Counted from the first letter of the stretch, positions 42,799 through 51,246 are shown. The stretch is 64,000 bases of DNA from an uncultured bacterium (GCA_949286705.1 CASEDF010000003.1:62474-126473); one strand, 5' to 3'. Numbers and translations are program-made. Notes: generated by a model not told the origin, from the letters alone.

Positions 42799-43519
42799 TA
42801 TTAGAAATCCTGTTTAAAAAATTACGCAGCTCCTTAATCTGACCGGGTTTAATCGGCTTGAATTCACCGCGTTTCAGACCGTCCAATTGAATGGTTGCAT
42901 GCTGAATACGTTTGAGGGATTTAACTTCATACCCGAAATATTCAATCATCTTGCGGATTTGCCGGTTCATCCCCTGATAAAGTACGATTTGCATGGTTGT
43001 ATGTTTGCTGTCAGCCTCCAGCACCGTAACATCCGCATAAGCGATTTTGCCGGGTTCAATTTCAATCCCTTTTGCCATTTTTTCGAATTCATGAGGATGC
43101 ATCCGGCTGTCAACCGTAACCAGATAGACTTTCGGAACTTTCACGGACGGATGAGTCAATTCATTAATCAAATCACCGTCATTCGTAAGAATCAAAAGCC
43201 CTGTTGAATCTTTATCAAGTCTGCCGACGGGTTTAAGGTTATACATGCTTTCCGGAAGCAGGTCATAGATTGTTTTTCTGCCTTTTTCGTCGTCGGAGGT
43301 GGTAATATATCCGGCGGGTTTGTAGAACCTGTAATATTCGTGTTTTACGGGACGGACAAGCTTGCCGTCGATTACGACTTTATCTTTATCCTCAACGGTA
43401 AAACCGAGTTCCGTAACCTTTTTGCCGTTAACAAAAACTTTTCCGTCCTCGATAAGTTCGTCGGCTTTTCTTCTTGAGCAAAGTCCGGATGAGGCTATGA
43501 ATTTATTTAAGCGTGTCAT
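42791..43519 (-). CDS. RsuA/RluB/E/F-family pseudouridine synthase
   Basis: 242 residues. N-terminal S4 domain (MTRLNKFIASSGLCSRRKAD), catalytic Asp in GRLDKDSTGLLILTNDGDL, RQIRKMIEYFGYEV near the end. Modifies rRNA; RluB is favoured by context in Gram-positives but not proven. Sits between the thioesterase and coaE with overlaps of 4 and 8 nt. Confidence 0.9.
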   Translation of the reverse strand: MTRLNKFIASSGLCSRRKADELIEDGKVFVNGKKVTELGFTVEDKDKVVIDGKLVRPVKHEYYRFYKPAGYITTSDDEKGRKTIYDLLPESMYNLKPVGRLDKDSTGLLILTNDGDLINELTHPSVKVPKVYLVTVDSRMHPHEFEKMAKGIEIEPGKIAYADVTVLEADSKHTTMQIVLYQGMNRQIRKMIEYFGYEVKSLKRIQHATIQLDGLKRGEFKPIKPGQIKELRNFLNRISNNA

Positions 43520-43923
43520 ACAATCGCCCTTTCAAAAATTTCAAAAAGCGGAGAGGGCATTTTTCTGTACAATTTGCCGTCATTATGGATTGCAACAACA
43601 TCAACAAAGGCATCTATCAAAACTTTCTCCGTATCTTTTGATAAAATCCGCTGTCTAAAAGTTACACAAAAACCGTTAAATTTTTCGATTTTGGTTGTGA
43701 TAATAACATCGTCGTTAAGTCTTGCGGAGGCTTTGTAGCGGACGTTAATATTGGTGACGGGCAGGACAATATCGTTATTTTTAAGCTCAATCAAATTATT
43801 GCCCGTAGTTTCACACCACATAACTCTTCCCATCTCAAGCCATCTTAAATACGCACCATGCCAGACAACGCCGTAGGCATCGGTATCAGCATAATAAACT
43901 TTTTGTTCAAATTTGTGTTCCAT
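43516..43923 (-). CDS. YbgC-type acyl-CoA thioesterase (hot-dog fold)
   Basis: 135 residues. Hot-dog motif YYADTDAYGVVWHGAYLRWLE with the catalytic Asp. In proteobacteria YbgC links with the Tol-Pal system, but none is here. ATG 43923 is 6 nt after TATAAT, so leaderless. First gene of the thioesterase-rsuA-coaE operon. Confidence 0.88.
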   Translation of the reverse strand: MEHKFEQKVYYADTDAYGVVWHGAYLRWLEMGRVMWCETTGNNLIELKNNDIVLPVTNINVRYKASARLNDDVIITTKIEKFNGFCVTFRQRILSKDTEKVLIDAFVDVVAIHNDGKLYRKMPSPLFEIFERAIV

Positions 43924-43935
43924 AAATTAATTATA
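43921..43935 (-). promoter_or_regulatory. leaderless-type start of the thioesterase operon
   Basis: Minus-strand TATAAT (43930-43935), six bases (TAATTT), ATG 43923. Confidence 0.6.
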
Positions 43936-44012
43936 CCATAAAATCGGGTAAGGGCGGTAATGTAAAAAATCAGATAAATAATATAAATTAAATAAAAAGA
44001 AAGGAGAAAATT

Positions 44013-44168
44013 ATGAGATTCAGATGTTTGGTATGCGGGTGGATATATGACGACAAAAAAGAGGGACGCGACTTTGACGATTTGCCCCGCGATTGGGTAT
44101 GTCCGGTGTGTCATGCGAGCCACGACAATTTTGAATTAATCGACGAGAGCTGTGAAGGAGAATATTAA
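44013..44168 (+). CDS. rubredoxin
   Basis: 51 residues, within the usual 45-55. CLVCGWIYD and [13 protein letters not shown] give the four Fe ligands (two CxxC). A one-electron carrier, common in anaerobes for oxygen and superoxide detoxification. AAAGGAG ribosome site (44000-44006). Monocistronic, followed by a terminator. It may accept electrons linked to the hydrogenase system at 51336. Confidence 0.95.
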   Translation: MRFRCLVCGWIYDDKKEGRDFDDLPRDWVCPVCHASHDNFELIDESCEGEY

Positions 44169-44179
44169 AATCAAATTTA

Positions 44180-44215
44180 ACCGGTGCGTCACAAAACCCG
44201 ACACGCCGGTTTTTC
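44180..44215 (+). terminator. terminator after rubredoxin
   Basis: Imperfect stem CCGGTGCGTC/GACACGCCGG followed by five Ts. Confidence 0.65.
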
Positions 44216-44322
44216 CGTCAGCACTCTTGACTAAGCAAAATGTTTATCCTAAACTAAAAAAGCACAATTGTGTTGATAATTGAATAAATTTGATAACCAC
44301 AAACAATATGTTGTCGTGCAGG

Positions 44323-44576
44323 TTGAAAACCGAATAGGTTGACGAACAACCAATATGTTACAGTTTTTTTGTAAAACTTTTTTACAAAAATCTGATAGGC
44401 ACACCAACAACCAATATGTTGTCGTGCCTCAGGCACCGGGATGTGGCACTCTGCCGAACAAACGATTAAGTATCGTTTGTGAGAGGTTGGTAGCGCACCC
44501 CATAACATTGAAAACCGAATAGGTTGACCAACAACCAATATGTTACAGTTTTTTTGTAAAACTTTTTTTACAAAAA
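44323..44576. repeat. direct repeats leading into tRNA-Pro
   Basis: About 67 bp at 44323 (TTGAAAACCGAATAGG) recurs at 44508, offset 185. ACAACCAATATGTTGT-type palindromes occur four times (44290-44535). No protein is supported in 44169-44583; the minus-strand frame 44254-44661 is a shadow of these repeats. Confidence 0.85.
44437..44499 (+). repeat. tRNA-Pro 5'-half copy with inserted hairpin
   Basis: CGGGATGTGGC (tRNA nt 1-11), insert ACTCTGCCGA (44448) with a perfect 9-bp stem 44458-44466/44472-44480 and loop TAAGT, then TTGGTAGCGCACC. The same insert, at the same D-arm position, is in the tRNA-Leu array at 38556-39025. Confidence 0.9.
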
Positions 44577-44583
44577 AAGTTTT

Positions 44584-44657
44584 CGGGATGTGGCGCAGCT
44601 TGGTAGCGCACCTCGCTTGGGACGAGGGGGTCGCACGTTCAAATCGTGTCATCCCGA
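44584..44657 (+). tRNA. tRNA-Pro (TGG)
   Basis: 74 nt. CGGGATG/CATCCCG acceptor, D-arm GCGCAGCTTGGTAGCGC, anticodon loop CTTGGGA (TGG), T-loop TTCAAAT, discriminator A, with CCA encoded at 44658-44660. C1-G72 is typical of bacterial proline tRNA. Confidence 0.96.
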
Positions 44658-44697
44658 CCATTTTAAAAAAGAGCCGAAAAAAAAGAGGATTAGGGAA

Positions 44698-45783
44698 TTG
44701 GATTTTACGACATTAACCATAGAATTTTTAGGGAAACTGGCGTCAATCGTCGGCAGTTACGGCTGGGCAATAATCGTATTAACTATAATAGTGCGTGCAT
44801 TTTTGTGGCCGTTAAACGTATCACAGCAGCGTTCAATGCGAATGATGCAGACATTGCAGCCGAAATTAAAGGCAATACAGGACAGATACAAAAGTAATCC
44901 GCAGGTAATGCAGCAAAAGCTTATGGAATTTTACAAAGAGCATAAGTTCAATCCTATGGGCGGCTGTATGCCTTTGTTAATCCAGATGCCGATATTCATC
45001 CTGTTATATTCGGCGTTAATGAGTCCGCAGTTCATCCAGACAGCGGGGAATGTCCCTTTTTTATTTGTAAACAGGCTTGATACAACATTAAGAGCATCCG
45101 CCGGAATTTCAAACGACGGCGAGATGGGTGTATCCAAGTACGACAGATTTATTGTCGGAAAAACCGCGGTTGTATATTTGCCCGATGAAACTTTAGAGAA
45201 CGTAAAAATATCAAAACCCAATCAGGCATTGGAAATTCAGGGCGAATTAACACCGGGAGAGCCGATTGATTTTAAAATCAGCCTTGACAATTTGAACTTA
45301 AAATTCAGCCAGCTTCAAAAAATTGAAAAAGCAGATGTAATAATAACTGACGTAAACACAAAAGAAACCGAAAAGATAACCTTTGAGCGTCAGGGCGAGA
45401 TATTAGCGGCATCAGTTCCGTCTATTGAGGTAAAACAGGCTTTCCACTTTGATGTATTGCTTTTAATAGTATTATTCGGTATTACGATGTTCATTTCGCA
45501 AAAGGTAATGATGGCGACATCAAAAACTTCGGAACCGCAGGATCCGACACAAGCCGCAATTCAAAAATCAATGGGCACATTTATGCCTATAATGATTATT
45601 GCGACGTTTGTAATAATTCCGATACCTGCCGGTGTGCTTTTATATCTTGTTACGAGCAATTTAATCCAGATATTACAGACGGTAATTGTAAATAAACAGA
45701 TGGATATAGAAGAAGCGCACAAAAAAGCCGTTGTAACGGAAAGCGATCTTGATAACGCCAAAAAGATAGACAGTAAGGAGTAA
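44698..45783 (+). CDS. yidC: membrane protein insertase YidC
   Basis: 361 residues from TTG 44698 (AGAGGA upstream). The upstream frame runs through tRNA-Pro and is rejected. Conserved insertase core: SYGWAIIVLTIIVRAFLWP, then MQTLQPKLKAIQDRYK, NPMGGCMPLLIQMPIFILLY and PIPAGVLLYLVTSN. About 180 residues of periplasmic-like beta sequence lie between the first and later helices. Inserts and folds membrane proteins. 38 nt after tRNA-Pro; queA follows 4 nt later. Confidence 0.92.
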   Translation: MDFTTLTIEFLGKLASIVGSYGWAIIVLTIIVRAFLWPLNVSQQRSMRMMQTLQPKLKAIQDRYKSNPQVMQQKLMEFYKEHKFNPMGGCMPLLIQMPIFILLYSALMSPQFIQTAGNVPFLFVNRLDTTLRASAGISNDGEMGVSKYDRFIVGKTAVVYLPDETLENVKISKPNQALEIQGELTPGEPIDFKISLDNLNLKFSQLQKIEKADVIITDVNTKETEKITFERQGEILAASVPSIEVKQAFHFDVLLLIVLFGITMFISQKVMMATSKTSEPQDPTQAAIQKSMGTFMPIMIIATFVIIPIPAGVLLYLVTSNLIQILQTVIVNKQMDIEEAHKKAVVTESDLDNAKKIDSKE

Positions 45784-45787
45784 GGCA

Positions 45788-46879
45788 TTGCAGGTATCGG
45801 AATATGATTACGAACTGCCCGAAGAATTAATAGCGCAAATGCCTGCCGACAAACGCGAAAATTCCCGAATGCTTGTACTTAATCCGGAAGAACAGACGAT
45901 TGAGCACAAGCATTTTTACGATATAGTCGATTTGCTGGATGAGAATACATTGCTTGTAATGAATAATACAAAAGTGCTTCCGGCAAGGCTGTACGGAACA
46001 AAAGACACAGGCGCGCGGATTGAAGTATTTTTGCTGGAATCAAAAGCGGGGGTAAATGAGGGGGAAAATGCGGAGGTAAAAGACGGCAAAAACTGGTCAT
46101 GCCTTATAAAGCCGTCAAAACGTGTAAAGCCCGATACGATAATTAAAATAAGTAATGAATTAAGCGTGCGCGTCATAAAGCGGCTTGAAGAGGACGGCGA
46201 ATGGCTTGTTGAGATGATTTATGACGGGGATTTGTTTGAGATACTGCATAAAGTCGGGAATATACCGCTTCCGCCGTACATAGAGCGCAAACTTCAAACA
46301 GAGGAGATAAAAAAAATTGACACTGAGCGCTACCAGACGGTTTACGCAAAAGATGAAGGTTCGGTTGCAGCGCCGACTGCAGGATTGCATTTTACAAAAG
46401 AGATATTGAAAAAACTGGAAGAAAAAGGTGTAGAGACGGCTTACGTAACGCTTAACGTGGGTCTCGGGACGTTCAGACCCGTAAAATGCGAGCGGATAGA
46501 AGACCATAAAATGCACTCGGAAACCTTTGAAATAAGCGAAGAAACAGCAGCCGTAATAAACCGTGCGAAATCCGCCGGCAAAAAGCTTATAGCAGTAGGC
46601 ACAACGACCGTCAGAACTCTGGAGACCGCATACAAACAATTCGGCTGCATAAAGGCTTGTAAAAGTGCGTCGGAATTATTCATTTACCCGCCTTATGAAT
46701 TCAAGGTTATCGACGGGCTTATAACGAACTTTCACCTGCCGAAATCAACGCTTTTAATGCTTGTGAGCGCTCTTGCGGGGAAAGAATTTATCTTTAAAGC
46801 TTATAAAGAAGCCGTAAAAGAGCGTTACAGGTTCTTTTCCTACGGGGATTGTATGTTTATTAAGTCGTTAAGTCGATAA
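45788..46879 (+). CDS. queA: S-adenosylmethionine:tRNA ribosyltransferase-isomerase
   Basis: 363 residues from TTG 45788 after AAGGAG. Motifs: SEYDYELPEELIAQ, NNTKVLPARLYG, VAAPTAGLHFT and FHLPKSTLLMLVSALAG. Makes epoxyqueuosine-type precursor on tRNA. The C-terminal residues after CMFI (KSLSR) and the stop codon are encoded by a TAAG array that starts at 46861. Confidence 0.93.
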   Translation: MQVSEYDYELPEELIAQMPADKRENSRMLVLNPEEQTIEHKHFYDIVDLLDENTLLVMNNTKVLPARLYGTKDTGARIEVFLLESKAGVNEGENAEVKDGKNWSCLIKPSKRVKPDTIIKISNELSVRVIKRLEEDGEWLVEMIYDGDLFEILHKVGNIPLPPYIERKLQTEEIKKIDTERYQTVYAKDEGSVAAPTAGLHFTKEILKKLEEKGVETAYVTLNVGLGTFRPVKCERIEDHKMHSETFEISEETAAVINRAKSAGKKLIAVGTTTVRTLETAYKQFGCIKACKSASELFIYPPYEFKVIDGLITNFHLPKSTLLMLVSALAGKEFIFKAYKEAVKERYRFFSYGDCMFIKSLSR

Positions 46880-46980
46880 GACGTTGGGTTGTTAAGTGCG
46901 TTTCATTAATCAGATTGTAGGTCGGATTTACTAATCCGACAGAAATTTTATTGTCGGCATAGTAATGCCGACCTACAGTA
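46861..46980. repeat. TAAG array overlapping queA 3' end, plus two GTCGG hairpins
   Basis: TAAG at 46861, 46869, 46877 and 46893 (TGGG at 46885) in 8-bp register; then a core fragment TTTCATTAATCAG, then hairpins 46921-46940 (GTCGGATT-TACT-AATCCGAC) and 46953-46972 (GTCGGCAT-AGTA-ATGCCGAC) facing each other. Confidence 0.9.
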
Positions 46981-46987
46981 TGTTTAT

Positions 46988-47106
46988 TGAGTGAATAAAG
47001 GAATAAGTGAATAATGGAATAAGTTGTATCATAGATTAATCTGTGCGGGATTTCTCCAAGATTGCTTTTTATATAACACTTATTAACTTATTCACTTATT
47101 CCCTTG
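46988..47106. repeat. palindromic TAAG-octad element, core type A
   Basis: Left arm TGAG, TAAA, TAAG, TAAT, TAAG at 46988, 46996, 47004, 47012, 47020; right arm CTTA at 47079, 47087, 47095 and CTTG at 47103. Core 47030-47078 contains GATTAATCTGTGCGG and TATATAACA. Together with 46861-46980 it fills the 304-bp gap between queA and the transglycosylase. Confidence 0.88.
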
Positions 47107-47183
47107 ACATCTTACGAAAAATCCTTAATTTATATGATACCAAACTTCAATAAAGCGTGTAGAATAAAATTGAGGGTAGGATT

Positions 47184-47903
47184 ATGTTTTCAGAAATGAT
47201 ACAAAGAATGCTGAATAGCGGCGGACAGGCAGCAGCAATTCAAAGAGCCGCGCAGATGAATCAGTATGTAAATAATTTTTATAAGACAAAAAACGTAACA
47301 CAGGCGAATATAAATACGATTCTTCCGCCGTCAAACCCCAACGTGCAATCATTTGAAAATGTTCTTTCTTCAACGCAAAAAGTAAACTTCGGCAATCTGC
47401 TTTTAAATCCGGAATCAATGAAAGTTAAGGCGGAACTTGCAAAAACAAATCCGACGGAAAGTCTTAATAACGCGCTTATGCAGGCGGCAGCAGCTAATAA
47501 CGGAATAGGGAATATCAACAACCCTTCCAAAAGCCAGATTATGAACATGGTCGAACAAATTGCCAAAAAACACGGAGTAGACGATAAATTAGTAAAAGCG
47601 CTAATCAAACAGGAATCAGGCTTTAACCCTGATGCGAAATCCAAAGCCGGCGCTATGGGATTAATGCAATTGATGCCTGCGACAGCCAAGGGTTTGGGGG
47701 TAACTGACGCTTATAATCCCGTCCAAAACGTAGACGGCGGCGTAAGATATTTAAAATCCATGCTTAATAAATATAACGGCAACGTAATTCTGGCGCTTGC
47801 GGCATACAATGCCGGTCCCGGCGCTGTTGACAAATATGACGGTGTTCCGCCATATAAAGAAACCCAAAATTACGTAAAAAATATTCTGGCGAATTATTTG
47901 TAA
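47184..47903 (+). CDS. SLT-type lytic transglycosylase
   Basis: 239 residues. Catalytic Glu in [15 protein letters not shown], then [10 protein letters not shown] and [13 protein letters not shown] near the C-terminus. No signal peptide; N-terminal 120 residues are Asn/Gln/Ala-rich and disordered. Cuts peptidoglycan, possibly for flagellum or pilus assembly. A TAAG array begins immediately after its stop (47904). Confidence 0.9.
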   Translation: MFSEMIQRMLNSGGQAAAIQRAAQMNQYVNNFYKTKNVTQANINTILPPSNPNVQSFENVLSSTQKVNFGNLLLNPESMKVKAELAKTNPTESLNNALMQAAAANNGIGNINNPSKSQIMNMVEQIAKKHGVDDKLVKALIKQESGFNPDAKSKAGAMGLMQLMPATAKGLGVTDAYNPVQNVDGGVRYLKSMLNKYNGNVILALAAYNAGPGAVDKYDGVPPYKETQNYVKNILANYL

Positions 47904-48027
47904 AAAGTCGATAAGTCGTTGAGTCGTTAAGACGGTAAGTTCTTTAATAAAAGCTATTCGAAAATGTGTTAAGACTGATTAATGAAACGTACTTAACGAC
48001 CTAACGTCTTACCGACTTCACGACTTT
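47904..48027. repeat. palindromic TAAG-octad element, core type B
   Basis: Five units per arm in exact register: 47904, 47912, 47920, 47928, 47936 (AAAG, TAAG, TGAG, TAAG, TAAG) and 47992, 48000, 48008, 48016, 48024 on the other side. The core reads, in reverse, TTTCATTAATCAGTCTTA to CTTTTATTAAAG, as at 51135. Confidence 0.92.
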
Positions 48028-48096
48028 ATTAAACATTTTTGCATTTAAAAAAGTTTTTTGCTACAATAAAAATGTAGATAACAAATGAGGGATTAA

Positions 48097-49455
48097 ATGA
48101 AGTTCTCGTCATCATTCAAGGTAGGCTTGCTAACCTTAATAGCGCTGGTATTATTGTTTGGGGTAGTATTCAAGGTAAAAGGAAGAACCTTTTCCAATGC
48201 AAAAAGGATAGAAATACAATTCAAAGACGTAAACGGCATGAGACCTGGTGCGGGAGTACAGATGATGGGCTTAAGAGTAGGTCAGGTAGAGGAAGTAACG
48301 CCGATAGTTGACGGCGAAAACAGCTACGTAAAGGTAAAATTCGTAATCACCGACCCTGATGTAAAAATCCCCAAAGCTTCACTTTTTTCGATCCAGCAGT
48401 CAGGCTTAATCGGTGAATTATTTTTGGAAATCACCCCGCCAAAGACAAGAACCCTCTATATTCCGATGAAAACAAAAGGGCTTTTGTATAAAGATGATAC
48501 GGTCGAAATGCAGCTTGATGACAAATTCTACGACGTCGGCACGGTAAAAGCCATTGAAGTAATTTCACGTGCTGCAGTACCGTTTAATTTCAGAGATTCA
48601 ATAGATACGACTTATGCCTATAAAATAGATTATATGGTAGATTTGCCGGGGCTTGTACTTCCGGAATTTATGAAAGGTCAGCCGGTATTCAAAAACGGTG
48701 AGAAAAAATTAAGAATATCCACGCTGGATGATACAATATTGCCATACCCTGCGCAGGATTCGCCCTATACAATAATTGAGCCGATGAGGATAGCGGATTT
48801 TATGGAATGGCAGTACAAAGCGGCGGAATCACTTACCGAAACCAACAGAAAAATCAATGACCTTTTATCTGATGAAGTTATCGCGGAACTTCAGATGTCA
48901 GTCACAAACATAAATTCACTGACTGCGCAATCAGCCGCAACAATTGCCAAGTTTGACAAACTCATTGACGCGTCAGAAGGCGATTTGAAAGAATTGATGA
49001 CCATGCTTGACAGAACAAGCAAAGATTTTTCAAAACTTTCGGATAACCTTAACAACATAATCGGTGACAAAGAATTCAAATCAAAACTTTATTCCACGGC
49101 GGATTCACTGGAATTGTTAAGCAAAAACTTAAACAAAATTATGGATAACGGCAACGCGGAAGCCATTGCAGCTGATTTAAAAGTCATTATGCATAATGTA
49201 AATGAAATCAGCACTTACATAAATTCAATGACAAAAGACGATAACCTGAAACATGATTTGACAAGCGCTATTAAAAGCGTAGATAAAGCAATGACGGATA
49301 TCTCAACAACACTTGCAACAGTAAATCAGCTGACACCGGAAAACAAAACGGAATTACAATCCATAATTGATGATGCAGCTGTTACAACCTGCAATTTGAG
49401 AAAATTCTCCGAAAAATTAAATAAAAGATTTTTATTATTCAGACTGATGTTTTAA
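48097..49455 (+). CDS. mlaD: MCE-domain lipid transport protein (MlaD-like)
   Basis: 452 residues. One N-terminal membrane anchor (about 10-28), MCE domain (about 35-115: MRPGAGVQMMGLRVGQVEEV), then a long helical C-terminal part (repeating Leu/Asn/Ser heptads) with a last hydrophobic patch. It is the substrate-binding ring of the MlaEF lipid transporter encoded at 10504-12050. The lpxK gene follows 3 nt later. Confidence 0.88.
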   Translation: MKFSSSFKVGLLTLIALVLLFGVVFKVKGRTFSNAKRIEIQFKDVNGMRPGAGVQMMGLRVGQVEEVTPIVDGENSYVKVKFVITDPDVKIPKASLFSIQQSGLIGELFLEITPPKTRTLYIPMKTKGLLYKDDTVEMQLDDKFYDVGTVKAIEVISRAAVPFNFRDSIDTTYAYKIDYMVDLPGLVLPEFMKGQPVFKNGEKKLRISTLDDTILPYPAQDSPYTIIEPMRIADFMEWQYKAAESLTETNRKINDLLSDEVIAELQMSVTNINSLTAQSAATIAKFDKLIDASEGDLKELMTMLDRTSKDFSKLSDNLNNIIGDKEFKSKLYSTADSLELLSKNLNKIMDNGNAEAIAADLKVIMHNVNEISTYINSMTKDDNLKHDLTSAIKSVDKAMTDISTTLATVNQLTPENKTELQSIIDDAAVTTCNLRKFSEKLNKRFLLFRLMF

Positions 49456-49458
49456 AAT

Positions 49459-50490
49459 ATGAACCTGAAAACAAAGATAACAAAATTACATTATGACCGG
49501 AATGCAAAAGGCGTGCTTGTGAATATACTGGAAGGCATGTCATACGTATACGGTCTGGGAAGCGGATTAAAAAACTGGCTATATGATAAAAAAATCTTAC
49601 GTCCGAAAAAAGTCGGCGCATACGTAATTTCGGTCGGAAACATGACAACCGGCGGCGTTGGAAAGACACCCGTTGTTCTGGAAATTGCAAGATATTTGCT
49701 CAAAAAAGGCGAAAAAGTCGCAATAATTTCGCGCGGCTACGGGGGCAAATTATCAAATAAAAACGTCAACATAATATCAGACGGAAAATACGTACTTCAT
49801 ACAGCGGCAATGGCGGGAGATGAACCTTTCTGGCTTGCGCAAAAAGCCGAAGGCGCCTGCGTTTTAACCTGCAAAGACAGATATAAAGCCGCAAAATACG
49901 CAATAGAAAATTTCGGTGTAACAAAAATAATTCTTGACGACGGATTTCAGCATCGCAAATTATTCCGCGACATAGATATAGTCCTGATGGACAGCAAAAT
50001 GGGTCTGGGAAATGAAAAGCTGCTTCCCGCAGGACCTTTAAGAGAAGGCGCGGAAGCACTTGACAGAATTGACAAACTGCTCATCATAAGCAAAGACACT
50101 GACCACACAAAAGCCGAAAAATTTGCACGGATTATGGAAAAAAGACTGAGCATTGAAACAATGGTCTGCGCGATTGAACCGGATTACATATATAATATTA
50201 AAACAGGCGAACATCTGGAGGAGGGAAATGCCGTGACGGCAATGTGTTCAATCGGTCAGCCCCAACAGTTTTTCGACTTTTTAACAGGATTTTACGTAAA
50301 AAAAGAAATCGCACTTGACGATCATCATCAATATTCTCCGATTGACCTTGTAGATATCGACGGAAATGTTGTTACAACGGAAAAAGATGCTGTAAAACTT
50401 TTACGGTTTGACAAAGATAACATTTATGCGCTGAAACTTCGCACAGTGCTTGATGTTGAAAGGCTTTTGAATGTTAAAAGAAAAAGTTAA
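49459..50490 (+). CDS. lpxK: tetraacyldisaccharide 4'-kinase
   Basis: 343 residues. P-loop GNMTTGGVGKTPVV (about residue 55), ILDDGFQHRKLFRDID, and GPLREG downstream. Phosphorylates lipid A at the 4' position, a Gram-negative marker. Overlaps nth by 20 nt. Confidence 0.95.
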   Translation: MNLKTKITKLHYDRNAKGVLVNILEGMSYVYGLGSGLKNWLYDKKILRPKKVGAYVISVGNMTTGGVGKTPVVLEIARYLLKKGEKVAIISRGYGGKLSNKNVNIISDGKYVLHTAAMAGDEPFWLAQKAEGACVLTCKDRYKAAKYAIENFGVTKIILDDGFQHRKLFRDIDIVLMDSKMGLGNEKLLPAGPLREGAEALDRIDKLLIISKDTDHTKAEKFARIMEKRLSIETMVCAIEPDYIYNIKTGEHLEEGNAVTAMCSIGQPQQFFDFLTGFYVKKEIALDDHHQYSPIDLVDIDGNVVTTEKDAVKLLRFDKDNIYALKLRTVLDVERLLNVKRKS

Positions 50491-51115
50491 TATAGATAGT
50501 GTCGTAAAAAACTTAAAAGCCGCCCGACAGCCGCAAAGCGATTTTGTAAAGCTTATGGACGGATTTAAAGATCCGTATCTTGTTTTGATAGCATGCATTT
50601 TGAGCTTAAGAACAAACGATAAAACAACCTATCCCGCGACATTAAGGATGCTGGAATTAGGCAGAACCCCTGAAGACTTTGCAAAACTGGATCCGAAAGT
50701 TCTGGAAAAAGCCATATACCCCGTAGGTTTTTATGCGAATAAAGCGCGTCAGATAGTTGAATTATCAAAAGAATTGGTGGAAAAATACAATTCACGTGTT
50801 CCGGATGAGATAGACGAACTTGTAAAATTCAACGGAGTAGGGAGAAAGACCGCGAATTTAGTTTTGAGCGAAGGATTTCACAAACCCGCAATCTGCGTGG
50901 ATGTACACGTCCACAGGATTATGAACAGACTGGGATACGTGAAAACAAATACACCAGAGGAAACAGAATTTGCGCTGAGAGAAAAACTGCCCGTAAAATA
51001 CTGGATAGATATAAATTCACTCCTTGTAACCCACGGACAGAACGTCTGCACCCCGCGTAACCCAAAATGCGAAATCTGCCCCGTTAAAGAATTTTGCGAA
51101 ACTTACCGCGCCTGA
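50471..51115 (+). CDS. nth: endonuclease III
   Basis: 214 residues. HhH motif FNGVGRKTANLVL with the catalytic Lys in the loop, D in DVHVHRIMNRLG, and the C-terminal Fe-S cluster loop CTPRNPKCEICPVKEFC (C-x7-C-x2-C-x5-C). Removes oxidised pyrimidines. Last gene of mlaD-lpxK-nth. Confidence 0.95.
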   Translation: MLKEKVNIDSVVKNLKAARQPQSDFVKLMDGFKDPYLVLIACILSLRTNDKTTYPATLRMLELGRTPEDFAKLDPKVLEKAIYPVGFYANKARQIVELSKELVEKYNSRVPDEIDELVKFNGVGRKTANLVLSEGFHKPAICVDVHVHRIMNRLGYVKTNTPEETEFALREKLPVKYWIDINSLLVTHGQNVCTPRNPKCEICPVKEFCETYRA

Positions 51116-51134
51116 GAACCTGAAACACACGGGA

Positions 51135-51246
51135 TAAGACTTTAAGACGTTAAGTCGTTAAGACGATAAGTGCATTTCATTAATCAGTCTTAGCGCAATA
51201 TCACCAAAACAGCTTTTATTAAAGAACTTAACGTCTTAACGACTTT
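51135..51246. repeat. palindromic TAAG-octad element, core type B
   Basis: TAAG at 51135, 51143, 51151, 51159 and 51167 exactly 8 bp apart; right arm CTTA at 51227, 51235 and CTTT at 51243. Core TTTCATTAATCAGTCTTAGCG to CTTTTATTAAAG. Confidence 0.92.

Noticed and set aside
44254-44661. Minus-strand protein of 135 codons
   Set aside because: It is the antisense of tRNA-Pro and of the direct repeats.
44590-44697. Upstream extension of yidC into tRNA-Pro
   Set aside because: The tRNA is intact and a ribosome site precedes TTG 44698.
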